Assembly: GCF_014650335.1 (NCBI RefSeq)
Contig: NZ_BMUT01000003.1
Location: 104,549 to 168,548 of the forward strand
DNA length: 64,000 bases
Reading direction: 5' to 3'
From: Streptomyces hiroshimensis
Lineage (GTDB): Bacteria; Actinomycetota; Actinomycetes; Streptomycetales; Streptomycetaceae
Part shown: one piece after another, positions 56,679-64,000 of the stretch
Layout of the letters: the number at the start of each line of letters is the position of its first letter
How positions within the stretch are numbered: position 1 is the first letter of the stretch
Translations under genes and position numbers: made by a program
Notes under the pieces: generated by a model
Databases searched by the model: none
Told to the model about the DNA's origin: nothing
Seen by the model: only the letters and a program-made list of their open reading frames with translations

Positions 56679-58652
56679 ATGACCACCACACAGGTCGACA
56701 AAGAACCCGAAAAACCCGAGCCGGTCCCCCGCCCCTGGCGAGCCTGGCTCCTGGAAGGACTGAGCGAGCAGTCGGCTCGCCATCCGGGCCCGCACGGCAC
56801 TCCACCGGCCGAGCACAAGGGTCACCGGTGGTGGCGGGTGATGTGCCTGACCGGCGTCGACTACTTCTCGACGCTGGGCTATCAGCCGGGCATCGCCGCG
56901 ATCGCCGCCGGGCTGCTCTCGCCGCTGGCGACCCTCGTGCTGATCGCGCTCACGCTGCTCGGGGCGCTTCCCGTCTACCGGCGGGTGGCGAAGGAGAGCC
57001 CGCACGGCGAAGGCTCGATCGCCATGCTCGAGCGGCTGCTGCCCTGGTGGGCGGGGAAGCTGTTCGTGCTGGTGCTGCTCGGCTTCGCCGCCACCGACTT
57101 CATGATCACCATCACGTTGTCGGCGGCGGACGCATCGGCGCACGCGGTGGAGAATCCTTTCGCCCCGCACTGGATGCACGGCGGCAACATGTGGATCACC
57201 CTGGTGCTGATAGCCGCCCTCGGCGCGGTCTTCCTCAAGGGCTTCCGCGAGGCGATCGACGTAGCCGTGGTGCTGGTGTCGCTGTACCTCGTCCTCAACG
57301 TCATCGTGCTGGCCAGCGCAGCGTGGCAGGTCGTCAGCGAGCCGGTCGTCGTCAACGACTGGTGGCGGGCCGCGACCGCCGAGCACTCCTCCCCCATAGC
57401 CATGATCGGCGTGGCCCTGCTGGTCTTCCCCCGGCTCGCCCTGGGCATGTCCGGCTTCGAGACCGGGGTCGCGGTCATGCCGCAGGTCCTCGGGGATTCC
57501 ACCGACACCTACGAGAAGCCTGCCGGGCGGATCCGTGACACGCGCAAGCTGCTCACCACCGCCGCCCTGATGATGAGCGGTTTCCTGCTCGTCAGCAGCC
57601 TGGCCACCACGATGCTCATCCCGGCGAAGGAGTTCGAGAAGGGCGGCGAGGCCAACGGCCGTGCCCTGGCCTATCTCGCGCACGAGCACCTGGGCGAGGC
57701 CTTCGGCACGGTGTACGACGTGTCGACCATCGCCATCCTGTGGTTCGCCGGCGCCTCCGCACTGGCCGGCCTGCTCAACCTCGTCCCCCGCTACCTCCCG
57801 CGCTACGGGATGGCGCCGGAGTGGACCCGCGCGGTCCGGCCCCTGGTACTGCTCTTCATGGCGACGGCCTTCACCGTCACCGTCCTCTTCGACGCCGACG
57901 TCGACGCGCAGGGCGGTGCCTACGCCACCGGTGTGCTCGTGCTCATGCTGTCGGCGTCCTTCGCCGCCACCATCGCCGCCCGCCACCGGGGCCACCGCGC
58001 GGCCGCCGTCGGCTTCGGCTTCATCACGCTCGTCTTCGCCTACACCCTGGTCACCAACGTCATCGAGCGTCCCGACGGCCTGAAGATCGCCTCGCTGTTC
58101 ATCCTGGGCATCCTCCTCACCTCGCTGGCCTCCCGGATCCACCGCGCCTTCGAGCTGCGCGCCGCCGACGTCACCTTCGACGAGGCCGCCGCCCGCCTCA
58201 TCGACGACGCCGCCCTCTCGGGGCCCCTGCGCGTCATCGCCAACGAACCGGACGAGCGCGATGCGGCCGAGTACCGGACCAAGGAGTACACCCAGCGCGA
58301 AGAGACCCACATCCCGAGCGGCGGACCCGTCCTCTTCCTCGAAGTGACCGTACGCGACTCCTCCGACTTCGCCGCCGACGTCACCGTCACCGGCGAAGAG
58401 CGCTACGGGGTGCGCATCCTGCGCGTCCAGGGCGCCGGAGTGCCCAACACCATCGCCGCGGTCCTGCTGCGGCTACGCGACCGCACCGGCGAGGTTCCCC
58501 ACGCGTACTTCAACTGGACCGAGGGCCACCCCCTCAGCCACCTGCTGCGGTTCCTCGTCTTCGGCGACGGTGAAGTCGCCCCGGTCACACGGGAGGTCCT
58601 GCGCCGCGCGGTGCCCGACCCGGCCCGCCGCCCCCGCGTCCACGTCGGCTGA
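56679..58652 (+). CDS. APC-superfamily transporter, relative of KimA-type K+ transporters
   Basis: 657 residues. An N-terminal Pro/Glu-rich region is followed by about 12 membrane segments (52-500) and a cytosolic C-terminal domain (about 505-657). The start of the core, [19 protein letters not shown] (51-69), aligns with the SDPLSSVAYATQEI region of the preceding protein, and [20 protein letters not shown] corresponds to its PSGGGSYEVA region, so they are distant paralogues. ATG with GAGG upstream, 136 bp after the first transporter. Substrate uncertain: K+ or an amino acid. Confidence 0.82.
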   Translation: MTTTQVDKEPEKPEPVPRPWRAWLLEGLSEQSARHPGPHGTPPAEHKGHRWWRVMCLTGVDYFSTLGYQPGIAAIAAGLLSPLATLVLIALTLLGALPVYRRVAKESPHGEGSIAMLERLLPWWAGKLFVLVLLGFAATDFMITITLSAADASAHAVENPFAPHWMHGGNMWITLVLIAALGAVFLKGFREAIDVAVVLVSLYLVLNVIVLASAAWQVVSEPVVVNDWWRAATAEHSSPIAMIGVALLVFPRLALGMSGFETGVAVMPQVLGDSTDTYEKPAGRIRDTRKLLTTAALMMSGFLLVSSLATTMLIPAKEFEKGGEANGRALAYLAHEHLGEAFGTVYDVSTIAILWFAGASALAGLLNLVPRYLPRYGMAPEWTRAVRPLVLLFMATAFTVTVLFDADVDAQGGAYATGVLVLMLSASFAATIAARHRGHRAAAVGFGFITLVFAYTLVTNVIERPDGLKIASLFILGILLTSLASRIHRAFELRAADVTFDEAAARLIDDAALSGPLRVIANEPDERDAAEYRTKEYTQREETHIPSGGPVLFLEVTVRDSSDFAADVTVTGEERYGVRILRVQGAGVPNTIAAVLLRLRDRTGEVPHAYFNWTEGHPLSHLLRFLVFGDGEVAPVTREVLRRAVPDPARRPRVHVG

Positions 58653-58797
58653 CCGAGACGACGCCACGGCCGCCCGGCCCGACCGGAGCAGAGCAGAACG
58701 GGCAGGCACATACGTGCACGCATCGTGGGTGCATCGTGTGTGCACTGCCCGCTCCGGTCGGCGATCGGTGATCGGCCGTCAGCGGTCAGCGACCCGC

Positions 58798-60033
58798 TCA
58801 GCGGTTCTTCGCGTGGGTCAGGGCTTCCCAGGCGACGAAGAGGTCGTCCGTTCCCACCTTCCGCAGCCGCTGGGCGGCCCGCTGGGCCTGGGGCATCGAG
58901 ATGCCCTGCCGGTTGCGGAAGTGGTTGAGGGCCACCTCGGTGTCCGGCCCCATGGCGAGGTCCAGATTGCCGCCGCACAGCCAATGCGGCACGTGGGCGC
59001 CCAGCTGGTACCGGGCGTGGAGGGTGAGCGCGGCCCGCATCCGTTTGCCGGCCTCGCCGCCGTAGAGGTCGAGGCCCTGGTGCCAGGCGGTCTCCGCGAT
59101 GTGGGCGGTGGCCGCGAGGGAGTAGCCGATGTGGGTGAAGTTGCGGCAGGTCTCCTGGCCGAGGCCGTTGACGAACCTGCGCTGCCCGAACCAGTACTCC
59201 CTGGTTCTGTCGGGGGTCCTGATGTGGCTGCCCGGCGGGCGCTTGGGCAGGGGGCCGTCGGACCTGAGGTAGAAGTAGGCCGGGACACGGGCACGGAACC
59301 TGCGCACGGCCTTGTCGAAACCGCGCCGGTCGTCGAGGAACACCGAGATCCCCATGGCCGCGTCGGTCATGGTCAGGTCCCAGTTCCCGTTGTAGTCCGG
59401 TGCGGTGGCGGTCACCTCGGGGAGGTAGACCGTGCGCAGCATGCCGGAGAACCGCCGCACCCGGTTGCGCGGCCATCCGCCGTAGGTGTGCCGCATGATC
59501 TCCGCCGCCCGCGCCCAGGAGCTGCCGGCCCATGCCGCCTGCAGCCCGGCGTTGCCTTCGGTGTGCTCCCTGACCACGGCGGACCAGGCGTCCATGATCT
59601 GCACGGCCTTGCGGGCGTGCGCGCGGTCCCGGGTGACGTACCAGAGGAGCGCGTGCGTGTACGCGGCGATCGCGTCCTGCCGTTCTTCGACGCACCCGTA
59701 GCCGGGCCGGTCGTCCGGCGGGCACTCCACGATCCGCTCGGGCCTCGCGGTGTAGTCGAGCGACCCGTACCGGCTGTGGCGCATCGCGGCGAACGACGAC
59801 CGCCACTCGCCGCCGGCCTTGGCTCGTTTGCGGAGGCGGTTGAGCTGAGTCCTGCTCAGCAGCACCCCCGGATGCTTGAATCCGCGCGCGGGCGCGGATT
59901 GCCGTACCACCGGTTCTGCTGTACCGGCGGCTTCCGCCGGGGAGACCGGCGACGTCAATGTAGTGAGCAGAGCAACCGTCAGAGCGGTGGGGCGAAGCAA
60001 CAGCCTGATGCCGTTGTTGCGGAGTCCGGACAC
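58798..60033 (-). CDS. Secreted alginate lyase family (PL5-like) protein
   Basis: 411 residues. Signal peptide (1-35, ending AEA-A). An all-helical alpha/alpha-barrel lyase domain follows: NGNWDLTMTDAAMGISVFLDD (split near 200-220), then REYWFGQRRFVNGLGQETCRNFTHIGYSL with the NFTH/H active-site style, and TAWHQGLDLYGGEAGKRM. Members cut uronic-acid polysaccharides by beta-elimination outside the cell. GTG at 60033 with GGAGGTG five bases upstream. Exact substrate uncertain: alginate or another uronate polymer. Confidence 0.85.
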   Translation of the reverse strand: MSGLRNNGIRLLLRPTALTVALLTTLTSPVSPAEAAGTAEPVVRQSAPARGFKHPGVLLSRTQLNRLRKRAKAGGEWRSSFAAMRHSRYGSLDYTARPERIVECPPDDRPGYGCVEERQDAIAAYTHALLWYVTRDRAHARKAVQIMDAWSAVVREHTEGNAGLQAAWAGSSWARAAEIMRHTYGGWPRNRVRRFSGMLRTVYLPEVTATAPDYNGNWDLTMTDAAMGISVFLDDRRGFDKAVRRFRARVPAYFYLRSDGPLPKRPPGSHIRTPDRTREYWFGQRRFVNGLGQETCRNFTHIGYSLAATAHIAETAWHQGLDLYGGEAGKRMRAALTLHARYQLGAHVPHWLCGGNLDLAMGPDTEVALNHFRNRQGISMPQAQRAAQRLRKVGTDDLFVAWEALTHAKNR

Positions 60034-60160
60034 AGCACACCTCCAGGTCGGTGCTGTAAGCCTCACTCCCGCACGGGCCCGCTCGCCCTATGTAGTACGC
60101 CAATGGGAGGCCGGGGCCGGGTGCCACGCCCACGTTCGGACGCGTGCGGCCTGCGCATCG

Positions 60161-60190
60161 TCGGCTTGTCTACATTCGGCTTGTCTGCAT
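60161..60190. repeat. Tandem 15-bp repeat in intergenic region
   Basis: TCGGCTTGTCTACAT (60161-60175) and TCGGCTTGTCTGCAT (60176-60190), one mismatch, between the lyase gene start and the end of the methyltransferase gene, upstream of the lyase on its strand. Confidence 0.7.
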
Positions 60191-60288
60191 GCGTTCGCGG
60201 CTGGAGCACAGCCATGTCCAAAAGCCGCCGGGTCACATCGAACTGAAGGAGCGTCAGTCAGCAGCCAGTGAGCCAGTCAGTCAGCCGG

Positions 60289-61038
60289 CTACTGCTCGTC
60301 CTTGTGCGGGGCGCGGGCCCGGACTACGCGGACGGGTGGGTACATGAGCGGTATCAGGCCGGAGCGCTGAACGTCGGCGAGGCCCGCGGCCGAGGCCTCG
60401 CGCTCGTACTCCTCGGTCTTCATGAAATCCACGACGAGCAGGCGGCCGGAGGGCCGCAGGACACGGGCGGCCTCGCGGATCGCCCGCGCGCGCTGTTCGG
60501 CCTCGGGGATGTTGTGAACGGCCAGGCAGGCGGTGACCAGGTCGAAGGAGGCGTCCGGGAACGGCAGGTCGGTCATGTCGCCGTCCTCCAGGGTCAGACG
60601 GCTCTCCAGGCCCAGGGCCCGGGCGTTGCGCAGGCAGGTGTCGCGGCTGCTGCCGCGCTGGTCCTGCGACCGCCAGAGGTCGATGCCGGTGCCGGTGCCC
60701 CGGGGCAGCCGGCCGAGGGCTCCGAGCAGCATCTGCCCGCTGCCGCAGCCGAGGTCGAGCACGTCTTCGTCCCCCTGCAGGTGCAGGTCGTCGAGGAGGC
60801 GGTCGCAGAGCCTGATCTTTCCGATTTTGGACGAGGCGGTCATGGCGGTGAGCGTGAGCCCTCCCAGCATCAGGGGCGGCAGTCCGGCCCAGGCCAGGGG
60901 GGCGATCCGGGCCCGGATGCCGGCGGCGACGCATGCGGCGCCCAGGGCTCCGACGGCGCCGAAGGCGGCGACCACCGGCGGGGCGTCCAGGCCGTAGACC
61001 GGCCGGCGTCGTTCGGGGAGGGAGTCGTGCTCGTTCAC
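60289..61038 (-). CDS. Membrane-anchored class I SAM-dependent methyltransferase
   Basis: 249 residues. Two hydrophobic segments (about 21-40 and 44-63) anchor a Rossmann methyltransferase. Motif I is VLDLGCGSGQML (about 93-104), then GIDLWRSQDQ, the acidic motif LEDGDMTDLPFPDASFDLV and the post-motif VLRPSGRLLVVDF. GTG at 61038 is preferred (GGAGG five bases upstream); an ATG 15 bases earlier would lack a ribosome site. Lipid or membrane-bound substrate likely from the anchor, but not shown. Confidence 0.87.
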   Translation of the reverse strand: MNEHDSLPERRRPVYGLDAPPVVAAFGAVGALGAACVAAGIRARIAPLAWAGLPPLMLGGLTLTAMTASSKIGKIRLCDRLLDDLHLQGDEDVLDLGCGSGQMLLGALGRLPRGTGTGIDLWRSQDQRGSSRDTCLRNARALGLESRLTLEDGDMTDLPFPDASFDLVTACLAVHNIPEAEQRARAIREAARVLRPSGRLLVVDFMKTEEYEREASAAGLADVQRSGLIPLMYPPVRVVRARAPHKDEQ

Positions 61039-61572
61039 GTGCGCCTCCGTCATCGCTTTTGCCATTCTTTTCCGTGGGCCAGAAGTGGAACCTGCAACCC
61101 AACTTGCCGTACGGCCAGTGGCGTTGACACTGGATGCGGCGGAACTTTACGCTGCGAGGCGGGACGGGGGCAAGGCGGGGAAATCCTGAAGAGGTCTTCC
61201 CGGCGCCTGTGCACAGTGCGGCAGAGAGGAAGACGGGTTTCCATGGAGCCCAGTACTCCAATTTTCCTCAGGAGATCCATCGGAAGGCCCACCGAGAGAT
61301 CACGGAAACCGTCTCCGCGCTCGCCGGTGAAGAGCGAACCGATCAAGGGCATACTTCACCAGGCATTTCTCCGCCTCCTGCCAGGTCGGGCCGACTGCCT
61401 CCGCTCCCCCTGAGCGGACGTCACCATCGCCCATCCGCCCACCGGGTGGACGATTCATCCCGGGCCGAGCATCGTGCCGTAAAGCCATTGCCGCGGAGAA
61501 ACCACGGACAAGAACGTGAGGAAATCTCCTGCGGCGGCCGGCCGACCGAGCGGTCCGGCAGGGAGGATTACC
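61039..61572. other. Intergenic region, 534 bp, with a promoter-like site
   Basis: Open frames here lack coding character. TTGACA (61124-61129) and TACGCT (61148-61153), 18 bp apart, form a good plus-strand promoter, far upstream (about 420 bp) of the LuxR-type gene, so a long leader or small RNA is possible. A/T content is raised around 61230-61330. Confidence 0.45.
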
Positions 61573-62268
61573 TTGCGAACCAGGGACATCACACCGGCTC
61601 CCTTACCTGCCGCCGGCGGCGGCGAGCCATTCGGCTATTTGATCTCCCATTGGTCGGCCCCTTTGTGCTCCGGCCTTCTCATCGGCGAGTGGGCTCCATG
61701 GTCGTATCGCAGCGAGTGTTTCCTCGCCCCGTTGCGGATAAGGTCCGTGGACGGTGGTCCGCGGCGGTGGACGAGGGCGCTGGCCGACGACGGCGAGCCG
61801 CCCGACTGGCTGGTGCTCGGGCCCGCGGTGCCCGACGAGACCATCGAGGCGGCCGTCGACGACGCCAAGCACCGATGTCCGGGCATCCGCTGGGCACTTC
61901 TGGGCAACACGGCGGACGAGGCGCGGTGCCTGCGCTGGCTGCGGCGCGGATGTGACGCCTATCTGTCGGCGGCGGCCGACCCCGGGTGGGTGGCCGGGGC
62001 GCTGCTGGCCGCCACCAGTGGACTGACGGTGGTCGACCAGAGATTCCACCCCGACATGGCGGCCGGCGAGCCGCCGGCGTCCCCGCTGACCCGCCGCGAG
62101 CGGGAGGTTCTGAACCTGCTGCGGACCGGGGTCAGCAACCGCGAGATCGGTGCGCGGCTCCATCTGGCGAGCAGCACCGTGGAGTTCCACGTACGCAACG
62201 TCCTGACCAAGCTGGGCGTCAAGAACCGCACGGCCGCGACGGCGAGAGCCGCGGCCCTGGGGCTGTAG
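61573..62268 (+). CDS. LuxR-family regulator with degenerate receiver-like domain
   Basis: 231 residues from a TTG with GGGAGGA five bases upstream. The N-terminal 150 residues resemble a receiver in layout (LVLGPAVPDETIEAAVDDAKHR, WALLGNTADEARCLRWLRRG) but lack the acidic pocket and a clear phospho-Asp, so it is probably not phosphorylated. The C-terminus is a LuxR helix-turn-helix (about 168-231: PLTRREREVLNLLRTGVSNREI, SSTVEFHVRNVLTKLGVKNR). An orphan regulator; a longer start (GTG 61516) is possible. Confidence 0.8.
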   Translation: MRTRDITPAPLPAAGGGEPFGYLISHWSAPLCSGLLIGEWAPWSYRSECFLAPLRIRSVDGGPRRWTRALADDGEPPDWLVLGPAVPDETIEAAVDDAKHRCPGIRWALLGNTADEARCLRWLRRGCDAYLSAAADPGWVAGALLAATSGLTVVDQRFHPDMAAGEPPASPLTRREREVLNLLRTGVSNREIGARLHLASSTVEFHVRNVLTKLGVKNRTAATARAAALGL

Positions 62269-62279
62269 AGCCCGTCGGC

Positions 62280-63365
62280 TCACCCCGAAGACCGTGCCGC
62301 CTCCGACCGCAGCCAGCCGGCGAGGAAGCCGTGCCACTGACCGGCGTTCGCGGCCGCTTCCAGTGCGTGCCCCGATTCCGGCAGCAGGTAGGCGGTCAGC
62401 CGGGTGCCGGTGAAGAGGGTGCGCTCCACTCCGGCGACCTGTTCCGCGGACGTGCAGGTGAGCCAGGGACCGTGGCAGACGAGTCTGTCCTCGCCGCCGA
62501 GCGCCACCAGGACCGGGACCCGGACGCGTGCGGCGAGCGCGGGTGCGTAGGCGTCCCCGAGGGTGGCCAGTTCGCCGGAGGTCACGGTGCTCTTGGTCAC
62601 CTCGTCCCGTAACACGGTGCCCGGCCAGGTGTCGGAGAGGTTGTGGAAGAACCTGGCGCGGGTGCCCGGGCGGGTGGTGGAGTAGCCGGCCGGCGGGTGG
62701 TCGTGCGACAGGACGGGGTCCTCCGCCGCCGGGTGCAGGCTGCGGCCGAACTCCTCCAGCAGCGGGCCGGCGCCGTGCCCGTACCCGGTGAGGACCAGGG
62801 CGTCGACGTCCGCGTGGCGTACGGATTCGGCGAGCGCCACCCCAGAGCCGAAGGAGTGGCCGACGGCCACCACCCGGCGGTAGCGCGGTCCGCCCGCACC
62901 GGTTCGCAGGGCGCCGACGACTGCGTGGAGGGCGTCGGCCTCCGAGCCGAGGTCGGTGGCGGAGGCGTCGGGGCGGCCGCTGGCGCCCGTGCCCGGCCGG
63001 TCGACGGCGACGGTGGCCAGGCCGGCGGCAGCCATCGCTTCCTGGAAGGAGGCGGCGCCCGGTGCGGGCCGGGACGTCCAGTAATGGCGGTCGTAGGTGA
63101 TGCCCGGCACCAGGACGAGCACGGTGTCCGGAGCCGGTCCCGCGGGGCGGCACAGCCGTCCGGCAACGGTCACCGAAGTGCCCGGCGCCGGTACGCGCAG
63201 TTCGCGGCAGGCCGGTGTCCCGTGCGACGGCGCGGAGGGGGTGGCCGCGGCCGGGGCGGCAGCCGGGGCGAGGACGAGGCCGGCGGTGAGGGCGAGGCCC
63301 GATGTGCCGGCGGTGAACAGGGCGGACAGGCGGCGCGGGGCGCAGCGCAGTCTCCTGGGCAGCAT
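62280..63365 (-). CDS. Secreted alpha/beta hydrolase
   Basis: 361 residues. Signal peptide (1-41, Arg-rich then long hydrophobic core, AAA-T cleavage). Fold landmarks are LVLVPGITYDRHYWTSR (oxyanion region), the nucleophile elbow GHSFGSG (about 168-174), the acid in LVALGGEDRLVCHGPW and His in LPESGHALE. Two extra cysteine pairs suggest disulfides. An esterase or lipase-like role is likely. ATG with GGAAGGA upstream. It lies 47 bp downstream of the luciferase-like oxidoreductase and may be in one operon with it. Confidence 0.87.
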   Translation of the reverse strand: MLPRRLRCAPRRLSALFTAGTSGLALTAGLVLAPAAAPAAATPSAPSHGTPACRELRVPAPGTSVTVAGRLCRPAGPAPDTVLVLVPGITYDRHYWTSRPAPGAASFQEAMAAAGLATVAVDRPGTGASGRPDASATDLGSEADALHAVVGALRTGAGGPRYRRVVAVGHSFGSGVALAESVRHADVDALVLTGYGHGAGPLLEEFGRSLHPAAEDPVLSHDHPPAGYSTTRPGTRARFFHNLSDTWPGTVLRDEVTKSTVTSGELATLGDAYAPALAARVRVPVLVALGGEDRLVCHGPWLTCTSAEQVAGVERTLFTGTRLTAYLLPESGHALEAAANAGQWHGFLAGWLRSEAARSSG

Positions 63366-63412
63366 GGCGTCCTTCCGAGGGTTCGACGGGTCGGTGAATC
63401 GGCAGGCCGTCC

Positions 63413-64000
63413 TCACGGCAGCGCCGGCAGGACCTTGTCCACGAACAGCCGCAGGCTGCGCTCGGCCACGTCGCCGGGCGCGGCTCCGTAGTCCGCCTGC
63501 CACAGCAGGCAGTCGGGTGCCAGGGCCTCGGTGACGGCGGCGATCTGTTCCGTCACGCTCGCCGGTCCGCCCACGACGGCGCTGCCCGTCTCGCGGAAGC
63601 GCTGCGGGGTCATCGCCCGGATGGCGCGGGACATGCCGGTGTAGCCGGGGTAGTCGCGGGACGCGGTCTTCTGCCACGTCGAGGTGGCCTCGGCCCACAC
63701 GTCCAGGTAAGCGGCGAGCAGCGGGTCGGCGGTCGCCCGGGCCGTGCGGTCGTCGTCGGCCACGAGCAGCGGCAGGCTGGCGGCGACGAAGGGGCCCGGG
63801 CCGTCCGTGCCGTGGCGTGCCCGGTACGCCTCCCGGTAGAGGTCGATGTTGTCCCGCATGTCGGCGAGGGGGGTCAGCGCCGGCGTCACCAGCAGCTTGT
63901 AGCCCTGCTCCCCCAGCCAGGCGAAGCTCTGCCGGGAGCGTACGGCCGCTCCCCACACGGGCGGGTGGGGCCGCTGCACCGGCCGCGGAAGGCTGGTGGC
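63413..64000 (-). CDS. LLM-class (luciferase-like) flavin oxidoreductase, N-terminus cut by window edge
   Basis: The last 195 residues of a bacterial-luciferase-like F420/FMN-dependent oxidoreductase: RPHPPVWGAAVRSRQSFAWLGEQGY at the entry, YREAYRARHG, and the C-terminal VVGGPASVTEQIAAVTEAL and ADYGAAPGDVAERSLRLFVDKVLPAL. The gene continues beyond the end of the window, so start and N-terminal half are missing. Precedes the secreted hydrolase by 47 bp. Confidence 0.88.
   Translation of the reverse strand, partial: ATSLPRPVQRPHPPVWGAAVRSRQSFAWLGEQGYKLLVTPALTPLADMRDNIDLYREAYRARHGTDGPGPFVAASLPLLVADDDRTARATADPLLAAYLDVWAEATSTWQKTASRDYPGYTGMSRAIRAMTPQRFRETGSAVVGGPASVTEQIAAVTEALAPDCLLWQADYGAAPGDVAERSLRLFVDKVLPALP

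Noticed and set aside
61050..61352. A 100-residue minus-strand open frame before the methyltransferase
   Set aside because: No third-position bias, no ribosome site, no recognisable motif.

Overview
The window is high-GC actinomycete chromosome and looks like Streptomyces. Coding third positions are almost always G or C, GTG and TTG starts are common, and TTA leucine codons are nearly absent. It also carries an IdeR/DmdR-type iron box and a rifamycin-associated element in front of a helR gene. I see no rRNA, tRNA, CRISPR array or insertion sequence. About 50 genes are supported, two truncated by the window edges (1-924 and 63413-64000) and two broken by frameshifts.

Layout. 1-8.1 kb, minus strand: an epimerase, a cis-prenyltransferase/terpene synthase pair (both with a TTA codon), two coupled membrane proteins, a 65-residue protein and a large LuxR (LAL) regulator. 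8.5-16.8 kb: a DHA2 drug exporter with a coupled potassium channel, a diacylglycerol-kinase-like protein, a coupled membrane protein/DUF2252 pair, a cation:proton antiporter and a frameshifted relic. 17-19 kb: an APH-type kinase coupled to a stand-alone C-terminal piece of an adenylating enzyme, facing a cysteine-rich, possibly deaminase-fold protein. 19.36-32.17 kb: five tightly packed genes for very large proteins of unknown function (1553, 822, 1199, 307 and 375 residues). They start with a DUF6603/beta-propeller giant and end with a glycine-rich fibre-like protein and a strong terminator. This is the part most likely to be an undescribed system.

32.3-42.1 kb: a THEP1 NTPase with two tandem MuiA-like (DUF4139) proteins, the catalase-peroxidase KatG, and the RNA-polymerase-protecting HelR behind a rifamycin-associated element, then a LuxR regulator. 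42.2-48.5 kb: a two-component flavin monooxygenase divergent from a GntR regulator with a perfect 18-bp palindrome between them, a CopD-like membrane protein with an iron box, a frameshifted DUF899 gene, an exported SRPBCC protein and an orphan acidic protein. 48.5-53.3 kb: a sensor kinase/response regulator pair, a secreted peptidase and a universal stress protein. 53.3-64 kb: an SDR lacking its catalytic lysine, two APC-type transporters (one KimA-like), a secreted alginate-lyase-like protein, a methyltransferase, a LuxR regulator, a secreted hydrolase and a luciferase-like flavin oxidoreductase cut by the window end.

How it fits together. Several neighbours concern stress at the envelope or from antibiotics and oxidants: HelR, KatG, the DHA2 exporter, the universal stress protein and the K+ transporters. 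Both of the most unusual loci, the terpene pair and the first gene of the giant operon, carry rare TTA codons, so their translation should depend on the developmental bldA tRNA.
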